28,771 nt of DNA. Source: an uncultured Porphyromonadaceae bacterium (GTDB taxonomy: Bacteria; Bacteroidota; Bacteroidia; Bacteroidales; Muribaculaceae). Made by a program: the position numbers and the translations under genes. The DNA is taken from the NCBI GenBank assembly GCA_937892215.1, contig CALAVE010000024.1:1-28771 (forward strand). Reading direction: 5' to 3'. Numbering within the stretch: the stretch's first letter is position 1; each line of letters starts with the position of its first letter. The notes under the pieces are model-generated. The model had not been told where the DNA came from. It did not search any database and saw only the letters and a program-made list of their open reading frames with translations. This document shows positions 1 to 8,061 of the stretch, in pieces.

Positions 1-42
1 CAAGATTACTTGAAAGAACTAATCGGCAATCTCAAATTTTGA
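1..42 (+). CDS. C-terminal end of an unidentified upstream gene (partial)
   Basis: The window opens in an open frame of 13 codons ending in TGA at 40-42. The residues (QDYLKELIGNLKF) look like an ordinary protein C-terminus, and the stop precedes the promoter of the next gene. The stretch is too short to name a family, and it could be chance, since a 13-codon open frame is not significant by itself. Confidence 0.35.
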   Translation, partial: QDYLKELIGNLKF

Positions 43-95
43 TGCGGTTGCCGTGTTAAAATACCACGATGAACGTGAATTTCGGCAAAATGTAG

Positions 96-103
96 TAACT
101 TTG
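96..103 (+). promoter_or_regulatory. Bacteroidetes -7 box upstream of the S1-domain gene
   Basis: TAACTTTG matches the TAnnTTTG -7 consensus exactly. Only 8 nt separate it from the ATG at 112, so the transcript leader would be about 3-5 nt. I see no convincing TTTG -33 element 19-21 nt upstream. Confidence 0.55.
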
Positions 104-111
104 CACTCGCT

Positions 112-939
112 ATGATAAAAATTGGAGAGTATAACACATTGAAGGTGGCGCGTACAGTGGATTTCGGCGCATATCTCACCGACGGAGAGGGCAACGACGT
201 GCTGCTGCCCATTAAGTATGCCACAGGACTCGGAGTGGACGACGAGATTGAGGTTTTCGTTTACAACGACTCTGAAGACAGGCCCATAGCCACCACTGAG
301 CGTCCGGTAGCCACAGTGGGCACTTTCGCCTTGATGAAAGTGAAGACGGTGAATGCTGTGGGCGCCTTTCTCGACTGGGGCATTAGCGGCAAAGACCTGC
401 TCGTGCCGTTCCGCGAGCAGAGGGTGAAAATGCAGCCTGGACGCAGTTATGTTGTATATGTCTTTCTCGACGACAACTCGCAGCGTGTTGTGGCATCGGC
501 AAAACTCGACCGCTTTCTTAACAACGTGCTCCCCAATTACAAGCACCGTCAGGAGGTGGACTTGCTGGTGACTCAGCGCACCGAACTGGGCTATAAGGTC
601 ATCATCAACGGACTTCACTGGGGATTGATCTATCAGAACCTCACTTATCATGAACTTAACGTTGGCGATCATTGCACCGGCTACATCCAGCTTGTGCGCA
701 AGGACGGAAAAATTGATGTGACCACCGAAAAGGTTCAGCGACGCAGAGTGAAAGACGTTTCGGGCCTGATCATGGATTATCTCAATGAGAACCCGCAAGG
801 TTTAGCCTTGAATGACAAATCTTCACCCTCCGACATTATGTCAGCATTCTCCTGCAGCAAGAAGGACTTCAAAAAAGCCCTCGGAAAGCTCTACAAGGAG
901 AGAAAAATTAAAATTGGAGACAAAATCACACTCGCCTGA
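112..939 (+). CDS. cvfB: CvfB-family S1 RNA-binding protein
   Basis: The 275-residue protein has the length and layout of CvfB/YitL proteins: tandem S1-type OB folds followed by a C-terminal winged helix. The first S1-like repeat covers about residues 1-60. The second (about 65-135) contains the segment GAFLDWGISGKDLLVPF, a classic S1 strand pattern. A third region lies around 140-210. The C-terminal 65 residues (SGLIMDYLNENPQGL through SKKDFKKALGKLYKE) resemble a winged helix. Members bind RNA and affect virulence-factor expression in staphylococci; the target here is unknown. The ATG follows a -7 promoter box by only 8 nt. The gene ends 56 nt before lon on the same strand. The family call is strong, the physiological role is not. 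Confidence 0.85.
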   Translation: MIKIGEYNTLKVARTVDFGAYLTDGEGNDVLLPIKYATGLGVDDEIEVFVYNDSEDRPIATTERPVATVGTFALMKVKTVNAVGAFLDWGISGKDLLVPFREQRVKMQPGRSYVVYVFLDDNSQRVVASAKLDRFLNNVLPNYKHRQEVDLLVTQRTELGYKVIINGLHWGLIYQNLTYHELNVGDHCTGYIQLVRKDGKIDVTTEKVQRRRVKDVSGLIMDYLNENPQGLALNDKSSPSDIMSAFSCSKKDFKKALGKLYKERKIKIGDKITLA

Positions 940-995
940 CTTGTTTGGAACGGTTTTTGCTCTGTTTACTACCACACTTAACCGAAAATATTATT

Positions 996-3455
996 ATGAC
1001 AGATTTTTTCAACGATACAGACGACAACTTGGCTCCGCAGTCAACTCACATTATGCCCATCTTCGCGGAAATCAATCCGCTCAACGACGATGAGCTGCTC
1101 AAGCAGGAAGTGCTCGACGACATTCCGGTTCTTCCTTTAAGAAACTCCGTGCTCTTTCCGGGCATGACTCTCCCTGTAGCCGTGGGCCGGAAGAAATCGC
1201 TCGCGCTAATCGAGGACGCGCAGAAGAATCACATGCCCATTGCTGTCTTCTGCCAGAAATCGAGCAAGGTCGATAATCCTTCCGAAAAAGACATCTACAG
1301 TGACGGAACTATTGCCGAGATTGTGAAGATTCTTGAACTCCCCGACGAGTCCATCAACGTCATTCTTCAAGGACGGCAGTCGGTTTTGCTGCGTGAAATC
1401 ACCAAAACCGAACCTTACATAAGAGGCCGTGTCTCGGTGATTGACGATATTCTGCCGCAACGCGACGACAAAGAGTTCCAAATGCTCATGACATCCATTC
1501 GCGAGCTGGTAATGAAGATGCTCAAGAATATGGGCGGTGAGACGGGCCGGGACATGGCTTTTGCAATCAAGAATATCGATAACCCAATCTATCTCATCAA
1601 CTTCCTCGCCACTAATGTTCCCTTTGAGACTGAACAGAAACAGGAACTTCTTGAGAACCATTTCTTCAAGAAACGTGCCTATCTGCTCAATTCTTTCCTC
1701 TCTAAGGAGGCGCAGCTGTTCGAAATCAAGGCCAGCATACAGTCTAAGACTCGTGAGGAAATCTCGCAGCAGCAGCGCGAGCATTTCCTCCAGCAGCAGA
1801 TTCGCACCATTCAGGACGAGTTGGGTAACGGTGAAGACGACATCGAAGAACTGGAAAATCGGGCCAAGAAAAAAAAATGGGACGACTCCACCCAGAAGCA
1901 TTTTGAGAAAGAACTCAAGAAACTGGAACGGCTAAACCAGCAGTCGCCCGACTACTCGGTACAGTATTCTTATCTCGACCAGTTGCTCAGTCTTCCGTGG
2001 AACGAATACTCCAAGGATAGCTTCAACCTGAAAAAGGTGGAGAAAAAACTCAACTCCGACCACTATGGCCTGGAGAAGGTGAAAACGCGCATTCTGGAGC
2101 ACCTCGCTGTGCTTAAGTTGAGAGGCGACCTCAAGGCTCCCATCCTGTGCCTTTACGGCCCTCCCGGCGTAGGCAAAACTTCGCTCGGCAAGTCCATTGC
2201 CGAGGCTCTCAACCGCAAGTATGCGCGTGTCTCGCTTGGAGGTCTGCACGACGAGGCTGAGATTCGCGGCCACCGTCGTACCTACATCGGCGCCATGCCG
2301 GGCCGCATTATCGACGCTCTGGTTAAGACCGGCACTTCCAATCCTGTAATTGTACTCGACGAGATTGACAAGGTTGGGCAGGACTACAAGGGCGACCCGT
2401 CTTCCGCTTTGCTTGAGGTTCTTGACCCTGAACAGAATAGCCACTTCCACGACAATTACATCGACATCGATTACGACCTGTCGAAAGTTCTGTTCATCGC
2501 CACAGCCAATTCCCTAAGCACCATATCACAACCGCTGCTCGACCGCATGGAGGTGATTGAAATTAACGGCTACATCCAGGAAGAGAAAGTGGAGATTGCT
2601 AATCGCCACCTCATTCCCAAGCAGTTGCTTGAGAACGGCTTCAAGAAAAAGGAGATTTCGTTTAACAAGGCTGCTCTGGAGAAGATTATCGACTCTTACA
2701 CTCGGGAGTCGGGAGTGCGCGAACTGGAAAAGAAGATTGGGAAAGTGTTGCGTAAGGTGGCCTGGCTAAAGGCTTCTGATGAGACTGCCGACTACCCCAC
2801 TTCCATCACGCTCCCGTTGCTGAAAGAATATCTGGGAGCAGAGGAATACCATCGCGACAATTACGAAGGCAATGAGTTTGCAGGGGTTGTGACCGGGCTT
2901 GCATGGACTGCCGTGGGCGGTGAGATTCTCTTCGTGGAATCATCTCTTTCCAAAGCCGGGAAAACTGGCGACAAACTCACCCTCACCGGTAATCTGGGCG
3001 ACGTAATGAAGGAGTCGGCCGTTATAGCCATGCAGTACATTAAGTCGCACTGCTCCATGCTGGGAATAGACAGCGAGCTCTTCGACAAATATAACGTCCA
3101 CATCCACGTCCCCGAAGGTGCCATTCCCAAGGACGGTCCATCGGCCGGCATAACTATGGTAACATCGCTGGTCTCTTCTTTCACTCAGCGCACGGTGCGC
3201 GACCATTTGGCAATGACCGGAGAAATCACGCTACGCGGCAGAGTCTTGCCTGTGGGCGGTATTAAGGAAAAGATTCTCGCCGCCAAGCGCGCCGGAATCA
3301 AGCACATCATTCTCTGCGACGAAAACAAGAGGGATATCGACGAGATTAAGGACATGTATCTGCAAGGTCTTGAATTCCACTATGTTCACACCATTAATGA
3401 GGTCCTCGACTTCGCTCTTCTGCCGCAGAAAGTGAAAAATGCCGTTGAACTTTAA
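996..3455 (+). CDS. lon: ATP-dependent Lon protease
   Basis: This cytoplasmic AAA+ serine protease degrades misfolded and regulatory proteins. The chosen ATG gives 819 residues. An in-frame ATG at 945 would add 17 residues unlike Lon and lies just 6 nt after the previous stop. The N-terminal LON substrate-binding domain starts near residue 40 (IPVLPLRNSVLFPGM) and is followed by a charged coiled coil around 230-320. Walker A is GPPGVGKT at 388-395 and Walker B is IVLDEIDK around 450. The C-terminal protease domain has catalytic Ser716 in KDGPSAGI and Lys759 in GGIKEKI, 43 residues apart as in E. coli Lon. All catalytic residues are intact. The chromate transporter pair follows after 24 nt and may be co-transcribed. 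I could not identify a good promoter in the 56 nt upstream. Confidence 0.97.
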   Translation: MTDFFNDTDDNLAPQSTHIMPIFAEINPLNDDELLKQEVLDDIPVLPLRNSVLFPGMTLPVAVGRKKSLALIEDAQKNHMPIAVFCQKSSKVDNPSEKDIYSDGTIAEIVKILELPDESINVILQGRQSVLLREITKTEPYIRGRVSVIDDILPQRDDKEFQMLMTSIRELVMKMLKNMGGETGRDMAFAIKNIDNPIYLINFLATNVPFETEQKQELLENHFFKKRAYLLNSFLSKEAQLFEIKASIQSKTREEISQQQREHFLQQQIRTIQDELGNGEDDIEELENRAKKKKWDDSTQKHFEKELKKLERLNQQSPDYSVQYSYLDQLLSLPWNEYSKDSFNLKKVEKKLNSDHYGLEKVKTRILEHLAVLKLRGDLKAPILCLYGPPGVGKTSLGKSIAEALNRKYARVSLGGLHDEAEIRGHRRTYIGAMPGRIIDALVKTGTSNPVIVLDEIDKVGQDYKGDPSSALLEVLDPEQNSHFHDNYIDIDYDLSKVLFIATANSLSTISQPLLDRMEVIEINGYIQEEKVEIANRHLIPKQLLENGFKKKEISFNKAALEKIIDSYTRESGVRELEKKIGKVLRKVAWLKASDETADYPTSITLPLLKEYLGAEEYHRDNYEGNEFAGVVTGLAWTAVGGEILFVESSLSKAGKTGDKLTLTGNLGDVMKESAVIAMQYIKSHCSMLGIDSELFDKYNVHIHVPEGAIPKDGPSAGITMVTSLVSSFTQRTVRDHLAMTGEITLRGRVLPVGGIKEKILAAKRAGIKHIILCDENKRDIDEIKDMYLQGLEFHYVHTINEVLDFALLPQKVKNAVEL

Positions 3456-3479
3456 CTGCTTGCTTAATGAATTAGTTCA

Positions 3480-4049
3480 ATGAAATTCTACTGGAATCTT
3501 TTCTTCGCTTTTTTCCGGATTGGCTTGTTCACATTAGGCGGTGGCTGGGCCATGATTGCGGTCATAAAGCGTGAAATTGTGGAAAAATTCCGGTGGATTT
3601 CGGAAACCGAGTTCCTCGACCTCCTGGCTTTGGCACAGTCCATGCCGGGCATACTGGCGGTGAACATCGCCACTGTAATAGGAAATAAGTTACGTGGACT
3701 CAAAGGAAGTGTTGTTGCGGCTCTCGGCACTATTATGCCTTCTTTCTCTATAATTCTGTGTATCGCCATTTTCCTCACCCCAGATGCCATTAAGAATAAT
3801 GCACTCCTTTCACGCATATTCATGGGCATCAGGCCTGCTGTAGTGGCTCTTATCATCGCACCGGTGATAACCACTGCTAAGGCCGCCGGAATCACGTGGA
3901 AAACGGTCATCATACCCGTTGCCGTGGCTCTACTTATCTATTCCAGGCTGCCGGTGGTGTCGAATCCCATAATCCATATAATTGCCGGCGCATTCTTCGG
4001 CTATATCGCCTATTCGCGCTCGCTGATTAAGAAAGGAGGTGAGCAATGA
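3480..4049 (+). CDS. Chromate transporter, first half-size subunit (CHR family)
   Basis: This 189-residue polytopic inner-membrane protein belongs to the short-chain CHR family, in which two adjacent genes encode the two homologous halves that are fused in long ChrA proteins. The N-terminal signature FFRIGLFTLGGGWAMI and the later SMPGILAVNIATVIGNKLRG match family motifs. Several hydrophobic helices follow. Known members export chromate or take part in oxyanion transport; many short-chain pairs in gut anaerobes have no tested substrate, so chromate is a family label rather than a demonstrated function. The stop codon overlaps the next start by 4 nt, implying translational coupling and a paired product. 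Confidence 0.9.
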   Translation: MKFYWNLFFAFFRIGLFTLGGGWAMIAVIKREIVEKFRWISETEFLDLLALAQSMPGILAVNIATVIGNKLRGLKGSVVAALGTIMPSFSIILCIAIFLTPDAIKNNALLSRIFMGIRPAVVALIIAPVITTAKAAGITWKTVIIPVAVALLIYSRLPVVSNPIIHIIAGAFFGYIAYSRSLIKKGGEQ

Positions 4050-4588
4050 TTGGCACTTACTTGCGGCTGATTTGGAGTTACCTGAAAATAGGCCTTTTCG
4101 GTTTCGGAGGTGGATACGCCATGCTATCGCTAATTCAGAGTGAGATAGTTGGGGGTGGTTGGATCTCGGAACAAACGTTTACCGACATCGTGGCCATTTC
4201 TCAGATGACACCTGGGCCCATTGGAATCAACAGCGCCACCTACATCGGCTATGCCGTGACTGGTAGCGTCTGGGGGTCTATCGCCACTACTCTCGCCGTT
4301 GTTCTCCCTCCGTTCATCCTTGTGATTCTTGCCTACAAATACATCAGTAATCATACCGACAGTGTGGTTATTCGCGGTGCGTTTCACGGACTGAGACCTG
4401 TTGTCGTTGGTCTTATCGCTTCGGCTGCGCTGTTGCTTATGAATGGGGAAAACTTCGGCTTCACTCTCAGCCATCAGGCCATTTCAGCCGCAATTTGCTT
4501 AGCGGCTTTCTGCCTCGTGTATTTCACAAGATTACATCCCATATTCGTAATAATTCTCGCCGGAATCACAGGCGCGTTGGTCTTTTAG
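4046..4588 (+). CDS. Chromate transporter, second half-size subunit (CHR family)
   Basis: The 180-residue membrane protein is homologous to its upstream neighbour. It repeats the signature LFGFGGGYAML near the N-terminus and carries MTPGPIGINSATYIGY, the second conserved CHR motif. It starts inside the stop region of the preceding gene (ATGA overlap), with a good purine-rich site (AAAGGAGGTGAGC) just upstream, so both halves are probably made in equal amounts and assemble as a heterodimer. The gene ends 6 nt from the stop of the convergent folC gene. A weak hairpin spans this junction (4588-4619), without a clear U-tract. Confidence 0.9.
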   Translation: MIGTYLRLIWSYLKIGLFGFGGGYAMLSLIQSEIVGGGWISEQTFTDIVAISQMTPGPIGINSATYIGYAVTGSVWGSIATTLAVVLPPFILVILAYKYISNHTDSVVIRGAFHGLRPVVVGLIASAALLLMNGENFGFTLSHQAISAAICLAAFCLVYFTRLHPIFVIILAGITGALVF

Positions 4589-4594
4589 GCACAA

Positions 4595-5890
4595 TCAGCC
4601 ATCTTGCCTGATGTGTGCCAGCAATTCGGCAAGCACATACATACTTCCTCCCACAAACACCATATCTTTCTCTCCCGAATGTGACAGTGCCGCATCAAAT
4701 GCCTCAGCCACACTCTCATAGCATTCTCCCGACAGATGATGCTTTATCGCTTTCTTCTGCAGTTCATGTGCATCCATTGCCCGCGAACAGTGTGCTTGAG
4801 TGAAATAATATTTAGTTCTGGAAGTTGGCATGAGCGAAAGCATTTTGTCCACGTCTTTATCGGCCATAAAGCCCATAACCATTCTAAGTGTTTTGTATTT
4901 ACACGATTTTAACTGAATGATTGTCTGGCTAAGCGCTCCCACGTTGTGACCAGAGTCGCATATCACCGTAGGGTTCTTGCTCAGAAGTGACCAGCGCCCG
5001 GTGAAGCCTGTATTCACATCCACATTCGCCACTCCCCTTTTCACATGAGTGCCACTGATTCCGTAACCTTGCTTAACCAATTCTTCCACCGCCGCCAGTG
5101 CTGTGTTGATATTTTGTACCTGATATGCTGCCGCCCATGGCGAATCCAGACGGTCATATTTCCATGTCTTGATAAGCAGGTGACCCATTCTGTCGGTTGC
5201 ACCGCGTATAATCTTTGCGTCCTGAGCAAAGATGATGGGTGCCTGCATCTCCTCCGCCTTTCTCTCCAGGACTTCACGCACTTCACCATGAGCCATGCCC
5301 ACCACCACAGGCACGTGTCGCTTGATTATACCTGCTTTCTCACCCGCTATCTCGGCAAGGCTATTGCCCAGCAGGTCGGTGTGGTCGTAACTCACGTTTG
5401 TTATAACAGACAGGTCTGGCATGATGATATTAGTACTGTCCAGCCGTCCGCCAAGTCCGGTCTCCACCACGGCTACATCCACCTTCTGCTGCACGAAATA
5501 GCGGAACGCCATAACTGTGGTTAGTTCAAAGAATGATGGAGACAACTGGCTATCCATCTCCTGATACTCATCCACAAATCGGGTTATCTCATCGTGTGGC
5601 ATGGGCGTTCCGTTAATCTTCACTCGCTCATTAAAATCCACAAAATGTGGCGATGTGTATAGTCCCACCTTTAGCCCTCTTTCTGCCAGAATGGATGCCA
5701 GGAGATGCGACACCGAGCCTTTGCCGTTGGTCCCGGCCACGTGAATTGCGCGGAGTTCACGGTGAGGAGCGCCAAACATCTCCGATAACGATAACGTGGT
5801 CTCAAGCCCGGGCTTATACCCCATCACTCCGTCGCGCTCAAACGAAGCTCTACTTGTATAGAGGAAATCTATGGCTTGCCCGTAGTCCAT
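4595..5890 (-). CDS. folC: Bifunctional folylpolyglutamate synthase / dihydrofolate synthase
   Basis: FolC adds glutamate to dihydropteroate and extends polyglutamate tails on folates in the cytoplasm. The 431-residue length is usual. The Mur-ligase-type ATP-binding loop GTNGKGS is at residues 53-59, followed by the family segment GLYTSPHFVDFNERVKING, and VVETGLGGRLDSTN is the expected second conserved block. The C-terminal domain contains DSGHNVGAL, typical of the Mur/FolC ligase C-terminal fold. The gene is last in a minus-strand cluster, 13 nt after ridA, which itself overlaps the YihY-like gene. It converges tail to tail with the chromate transporter pair. Confidence 0.95.
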   Translation of the reverse strand: MDYGQAIDFLYTSRASFERDGVMGYKPGLETTLSLSEMFGAPHRELRAIHVAGTNGKGSVSHLLASILAERGLKVGLYTSPHFVDFNERVKINGTPMPHDEITRFVDEYQEMDSQLSPSFFELTTVMAFRYFVQQKVDVAVVETGLGGRLDSTNIIMPDLSVITNVSYDHTDLLGNSLAEIAGEKAGIIKRHVPVVVGMAHGEVREVLERKAEEMQAPIIFAQDAKIIRGATDRMGHLLIKTWKYDRLDSPWAAAYQVQNINTALAAVEELVKQGYGISGTHVKRGVANVDVNTGFTGRWSLLSKNPTVICDSGHNVGALSQTIIQLKSCKYKTLRMVMGFMADKDVDKMLSLMPTSRTKYYFTQAHCSRAMDAHELQKKAIKHHLSGECYESVAEAFDAALSHSGEKDMVFVGGSMYVLAELLAHIRQDG

Positions 5891-5903
5891 CGCTGTTGTT
5901 CCG

Positions 5904-6284
5904 TTAGATTACCGCCACCACATCCAGCGATATTAGTGCGTCGTTCGGCAATTCTTTCACCGATAGCGATGTCCTCGCGGGATAAGGCTCGTTGAACTCC
6001 TCAGAATACACCGCATTCATCTCGCTGAATAGCGACATCTCCTGCAGCATCACCGTAGTCTTTACCACATTGTCAAGGGTGACTCCGGCATCGGCCAGAA
6101 TCCTGCGCACGTTATCCACCACCTGACGTGTCTGCTCCTGAATAGTGGTCGGAACTTCGCCGGTTTCCGGATTCACAGGCAACTGACCTGACACGAAAAT
6201 CAGGTTACCGCACTTGATGGCGTTGCTGTATGCGCCCATTTCCTTTGAGGCGTGAGTCGCCTTCACTCGTTCTTTTACGCTCAT
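5904..6284 (-). CDS. ridA: RidA-family enamine/imine deaminase
   Basis: This small cytoplasmic protein (126 residues) matches RidA (YjgF/YER057c/UK114) proteins, which hydrolyse reactive 2-aminoacrylate and related enamines made by PLP enzymes. Family features visible are MGAYSNAIKCGNLIFVSGQLP near the N-terminus (split here only by naming it as one block of 21), the invariant arginine in YPARTS near residue 104, and the C-terminal segment ALISLDVVAVI. Length and ends are normal. Its ATG overlaps the stop of the upstream YihY-like gene by 4 nt and folC follows after 13 nt, so the three are very likely one transcript. Confidence 0.93.
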   Translation of the reverse strand: MSVKERVKATHASKEMGAYSNAIKCGNLIFVSGQLPVNPETGEVPTTIQEQTRQVVDNVRRILADAGVTLDNVVKTTVMLQEMSLFSEMNAVYSEEFNEPYPARTSLSVKELPNDALISLDVVAVI

Positions 6285-7624
6285 GGTCTCTCTGTGTATA
6301 ACTCTTTAATCTTCAAATCACCACAACTCAGCTGCTTTTCGCTCAACTCGTCAAGCTTGTCCGATATCTCATCGAACTCCTTGTCCACCTTGTGCACAAA
6401 GTCTTTCTCGCCCATGGTGGCCAGTCGGCTCTTCACTTCATTCACCGTCATGTCATCGGTCTTATATGCCGGCTGATATCCCCGGTCGTTTTTCAATACC
6501 ACCACATTGATAAGTCGGGCCTCTATCAGCCTTTCAAGTATCAGGTTCAGCAGACGAACGGGAAAGCGGTATTCCTGAAGTAACTTATCTTTGGTTATCG
6601 GCGGCTGACCGCTCTCAAACCGCTTCACTATTATCGCAAGTGTGATGATTGTAACTTCTGTCAGATACTTGTACGAAATGTGCGCTATGTTCTTGTTGAA
6701 ATTGAAGTTGGATATGTTTTGCAAAGCGAAGGTCAGCACCACGCCCATTAGCGCCACCAGCCACGACAGCTGAAGCCACACCAGCAATAAGGGCAGAAAT
6801 GCGAAACTGCCATATATCGCATTATACTTCGACACATACACCTGACCTGTCACAAACAGCCACTGAAGGAAATAGAATACCGTTCCGCAAAGGATGCCCA
6901 CCCACAGGGCATTGCTGAACTTAACCTTAGTATTTGGTATTATGGTGAACATGACTGCGAACACAATCCACATTATCACCACCGGCATGCAATTAAGGAT
7001 GAAATGTAACACCGGCGAAAACACATTAAAATGCTCAAGCGATTGGAATGTGTTCGACATGTAAAGGGAGATTCCGCCGGAACATACCAGTAACACCGGC
7101 AGCAGCAGAAATAAAGCGGTGTAGTCTGTTATCTTTCTGAAAATCGAACGGTTTGTCTTCACCTCCCATATCTGATTGAAGGTGTTTTCTATTTCACCCA
7201 TAAGCGACACCAGCGTCCACAACAGGAATATAAGACCTATGCCCACAAACAACCCTTGTGACGAATGCGCAAGATATGCATCCACATAGCCGAACGCTGT
7301 CTCCAGCGCCTTCTGCTGCGCCGGAAAATACCTGAAAAGTTCTGTCTGAAGCAGATTCTGAAAACCAAAGCCCCTTCCTATTGCAAACAGCATTGCCAGT
7401 ATAGGAACCATAGCCAGTATGGTGCTGTAGGTAAGCGCTCCCGCTCGTTGCTGAAGATTCTTATCCATAAACGACTGAACCGACAAACTCAACGTCTTTG
7501 TCATGTTCACCCGCCAGTTATCGGAACTGTCGTTCCACACTCCATCCTTAAAATAGTCCCACCATCGCGAGAGATTCGACGGAATGTCCTTAACGAAACG
7601 AATTATGGTGTCTAAACTTATCAT
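6281..7624 (-). CDS. YihY/BrkB-family inner membrane protein with C-terminal winged-helix-like extension
   Basis: This 447-residue polytopic protein belongs to the YihY/UPF0761 (BrkB, formerly mis-called RNase BN) family. About six hydrophobic helices lie between residues 50 and 310. The segment LQQRAGALTYSTILAMVPILA is the conserved first-helix signature, and YGSFAFLPLLLVWLQLSW is the conserved later block. After the membrane domain, about 120 residues are soluble, including TKDKLLQEYRFPVRLLNLI, which looks like a winged-helix fold, then an acidic and basic helical tail. Biochemical function of the family is unsettled. It is first in a cluster with ridA and folC. Only 30 nt separate its ATG from the 3' end of the RNase P RNA, and no clear promoter lies in that gap. 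Confidence 0.88.
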   Translation of the reverse strand: MISLDTIIRFVKDIPSNLSRWWDYFKDGVWNDSSDNWRVNMTKTLSLSVQSFMDKNLQQRAGALTYSTILAMVPILAMLFAIGRGFGFQNLLQTELFRYFPAQQKALETAFGYVDAYLAHSSQGLFVGIGLIFLLWTLVSLMGEIENTFNQIWEVKTNRSIFRKITDYTALFLLLPVLLVCSGGISLYMSNTFQSLEHFNVFSPVLHFILNCMPVVIMWIVFAVMFTIIPNTKVKFSNALWVGILCGTVFYFLQWLFVTGQVYVSKYNAIYGSFAFLPLLLVWLQLSWLVALMGVVLTFALQNISNFNFNKNIAHISYKYLTEVTIITLAIIVKRFESGQPPITKDKLLQEYRFPVRLLNLILERLIEARLINVVVLKNDRGYQPAYKTDDMTVNEVKSRLATMGEKDFVHKVDKEFDEISDKLDELSEKQLSCGDLKIKELYTERP

Positions 7625-7654
7625 AGTTTTATATATAGGCGCGTTCTAAAATAT

Positions 7655-8031
7655 AAAAGCAGTACAGCTATAAGCCGGGTTATGTAACGCTGGATTTCTC
7701 CGCGCCGCCTGTCATTTATCTGTCCGTGATGTTGCCACCACGATTTAGCAGTCTACCCCTCGACAATGGACGAGCAACCCTTGAATGCCGATATACTTGA
7801 CCTTGCAACTCGCAGGTGGTGCGGCACGCAATGTCACCATCGCGCCCGGTGAGCTCTTACCTCGCCTTTTCACCCTTACCACAACCCCGAATAGGCTGTA
7901 GCGGTCATTCTCTGTCACCTTAACCCCGAGGTCACCCCCGGCTTCCCGTTAAGAAATGCGATGCTCTGTGTTGCCCGGACTTTCCTCTCAACTCCTTGCG
8001 GAAATGAGCGACAAGCCACCGTACTGCTTTT
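7655..8031 (-). ncRNA. rnpB: RNase P RNA (catalytic subunit, bacterial type A-like)
   Basis: This is the catalytic RNA that trims 5' leaders from pre-tRNAs. On the minus strand the 5' region carries the nearly universal GAGGAAAGTCCGGGC (complement of 7973-7987), and the 3' region carries the conserved AACCCGGCTTATAG. The ends are set by a perfect 11-bp P1 helix: AAAAGCAGTAC at the 5' end pairs with GTACTGCTTTT at the 3' end (8021-8031 with 7655-7665). The resulting length of about 377 nt fits bacterial RNase P RNA. It lies 28 nt downstream of galE on the same strand and 30 nt upstream of the YihY-like gene. No good promoter is visible directly in front, so it may be processed from a galE transcript or use a promoter inside galE. 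Confidence 0.96.
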
Positions 8032-8045
8032 AATCTTCTGCACTG

Positions 8046-8061
8046 AACCGAAAATTCGGTT
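8046..8061 (-). other. Small hairpin across the galE stop codon, upstream of rnpB
   Basis: The sequence AACCGAA-AA-TTCGGTT forms an inverted repeat with 7-nt arms overlapping the galE stop codon. It sits 15 nt before the mature RNase P RNA end and lacks a long U-tract. It could be a processing or weak termination element; this is inference. Confidence 0.35.

Noticed and set aside
19..798. 259-codon open frame on the minus strand opposite the CvfB-type gene
   Set aside because: Antisense shadow of a well-supported gene; no start context and no recognisable domain.
945..995. Upstream ATG giving Lon 17 extra residues
   Set aside because: The extra residues are unlike Lon N-termini, and the codon is 6 nt after the previous stop; ATG 996 is preferred.
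4588..4619. Bulged hairpin GGCACAATCA/TGATGTGTGCC at the convergent chromate-transporter/folC junction as a terminator
   Set aside because: The stem is bulged, the loop is 11 nt and there is no U-tract on either side; most of it lies within the folC 3' coding end.
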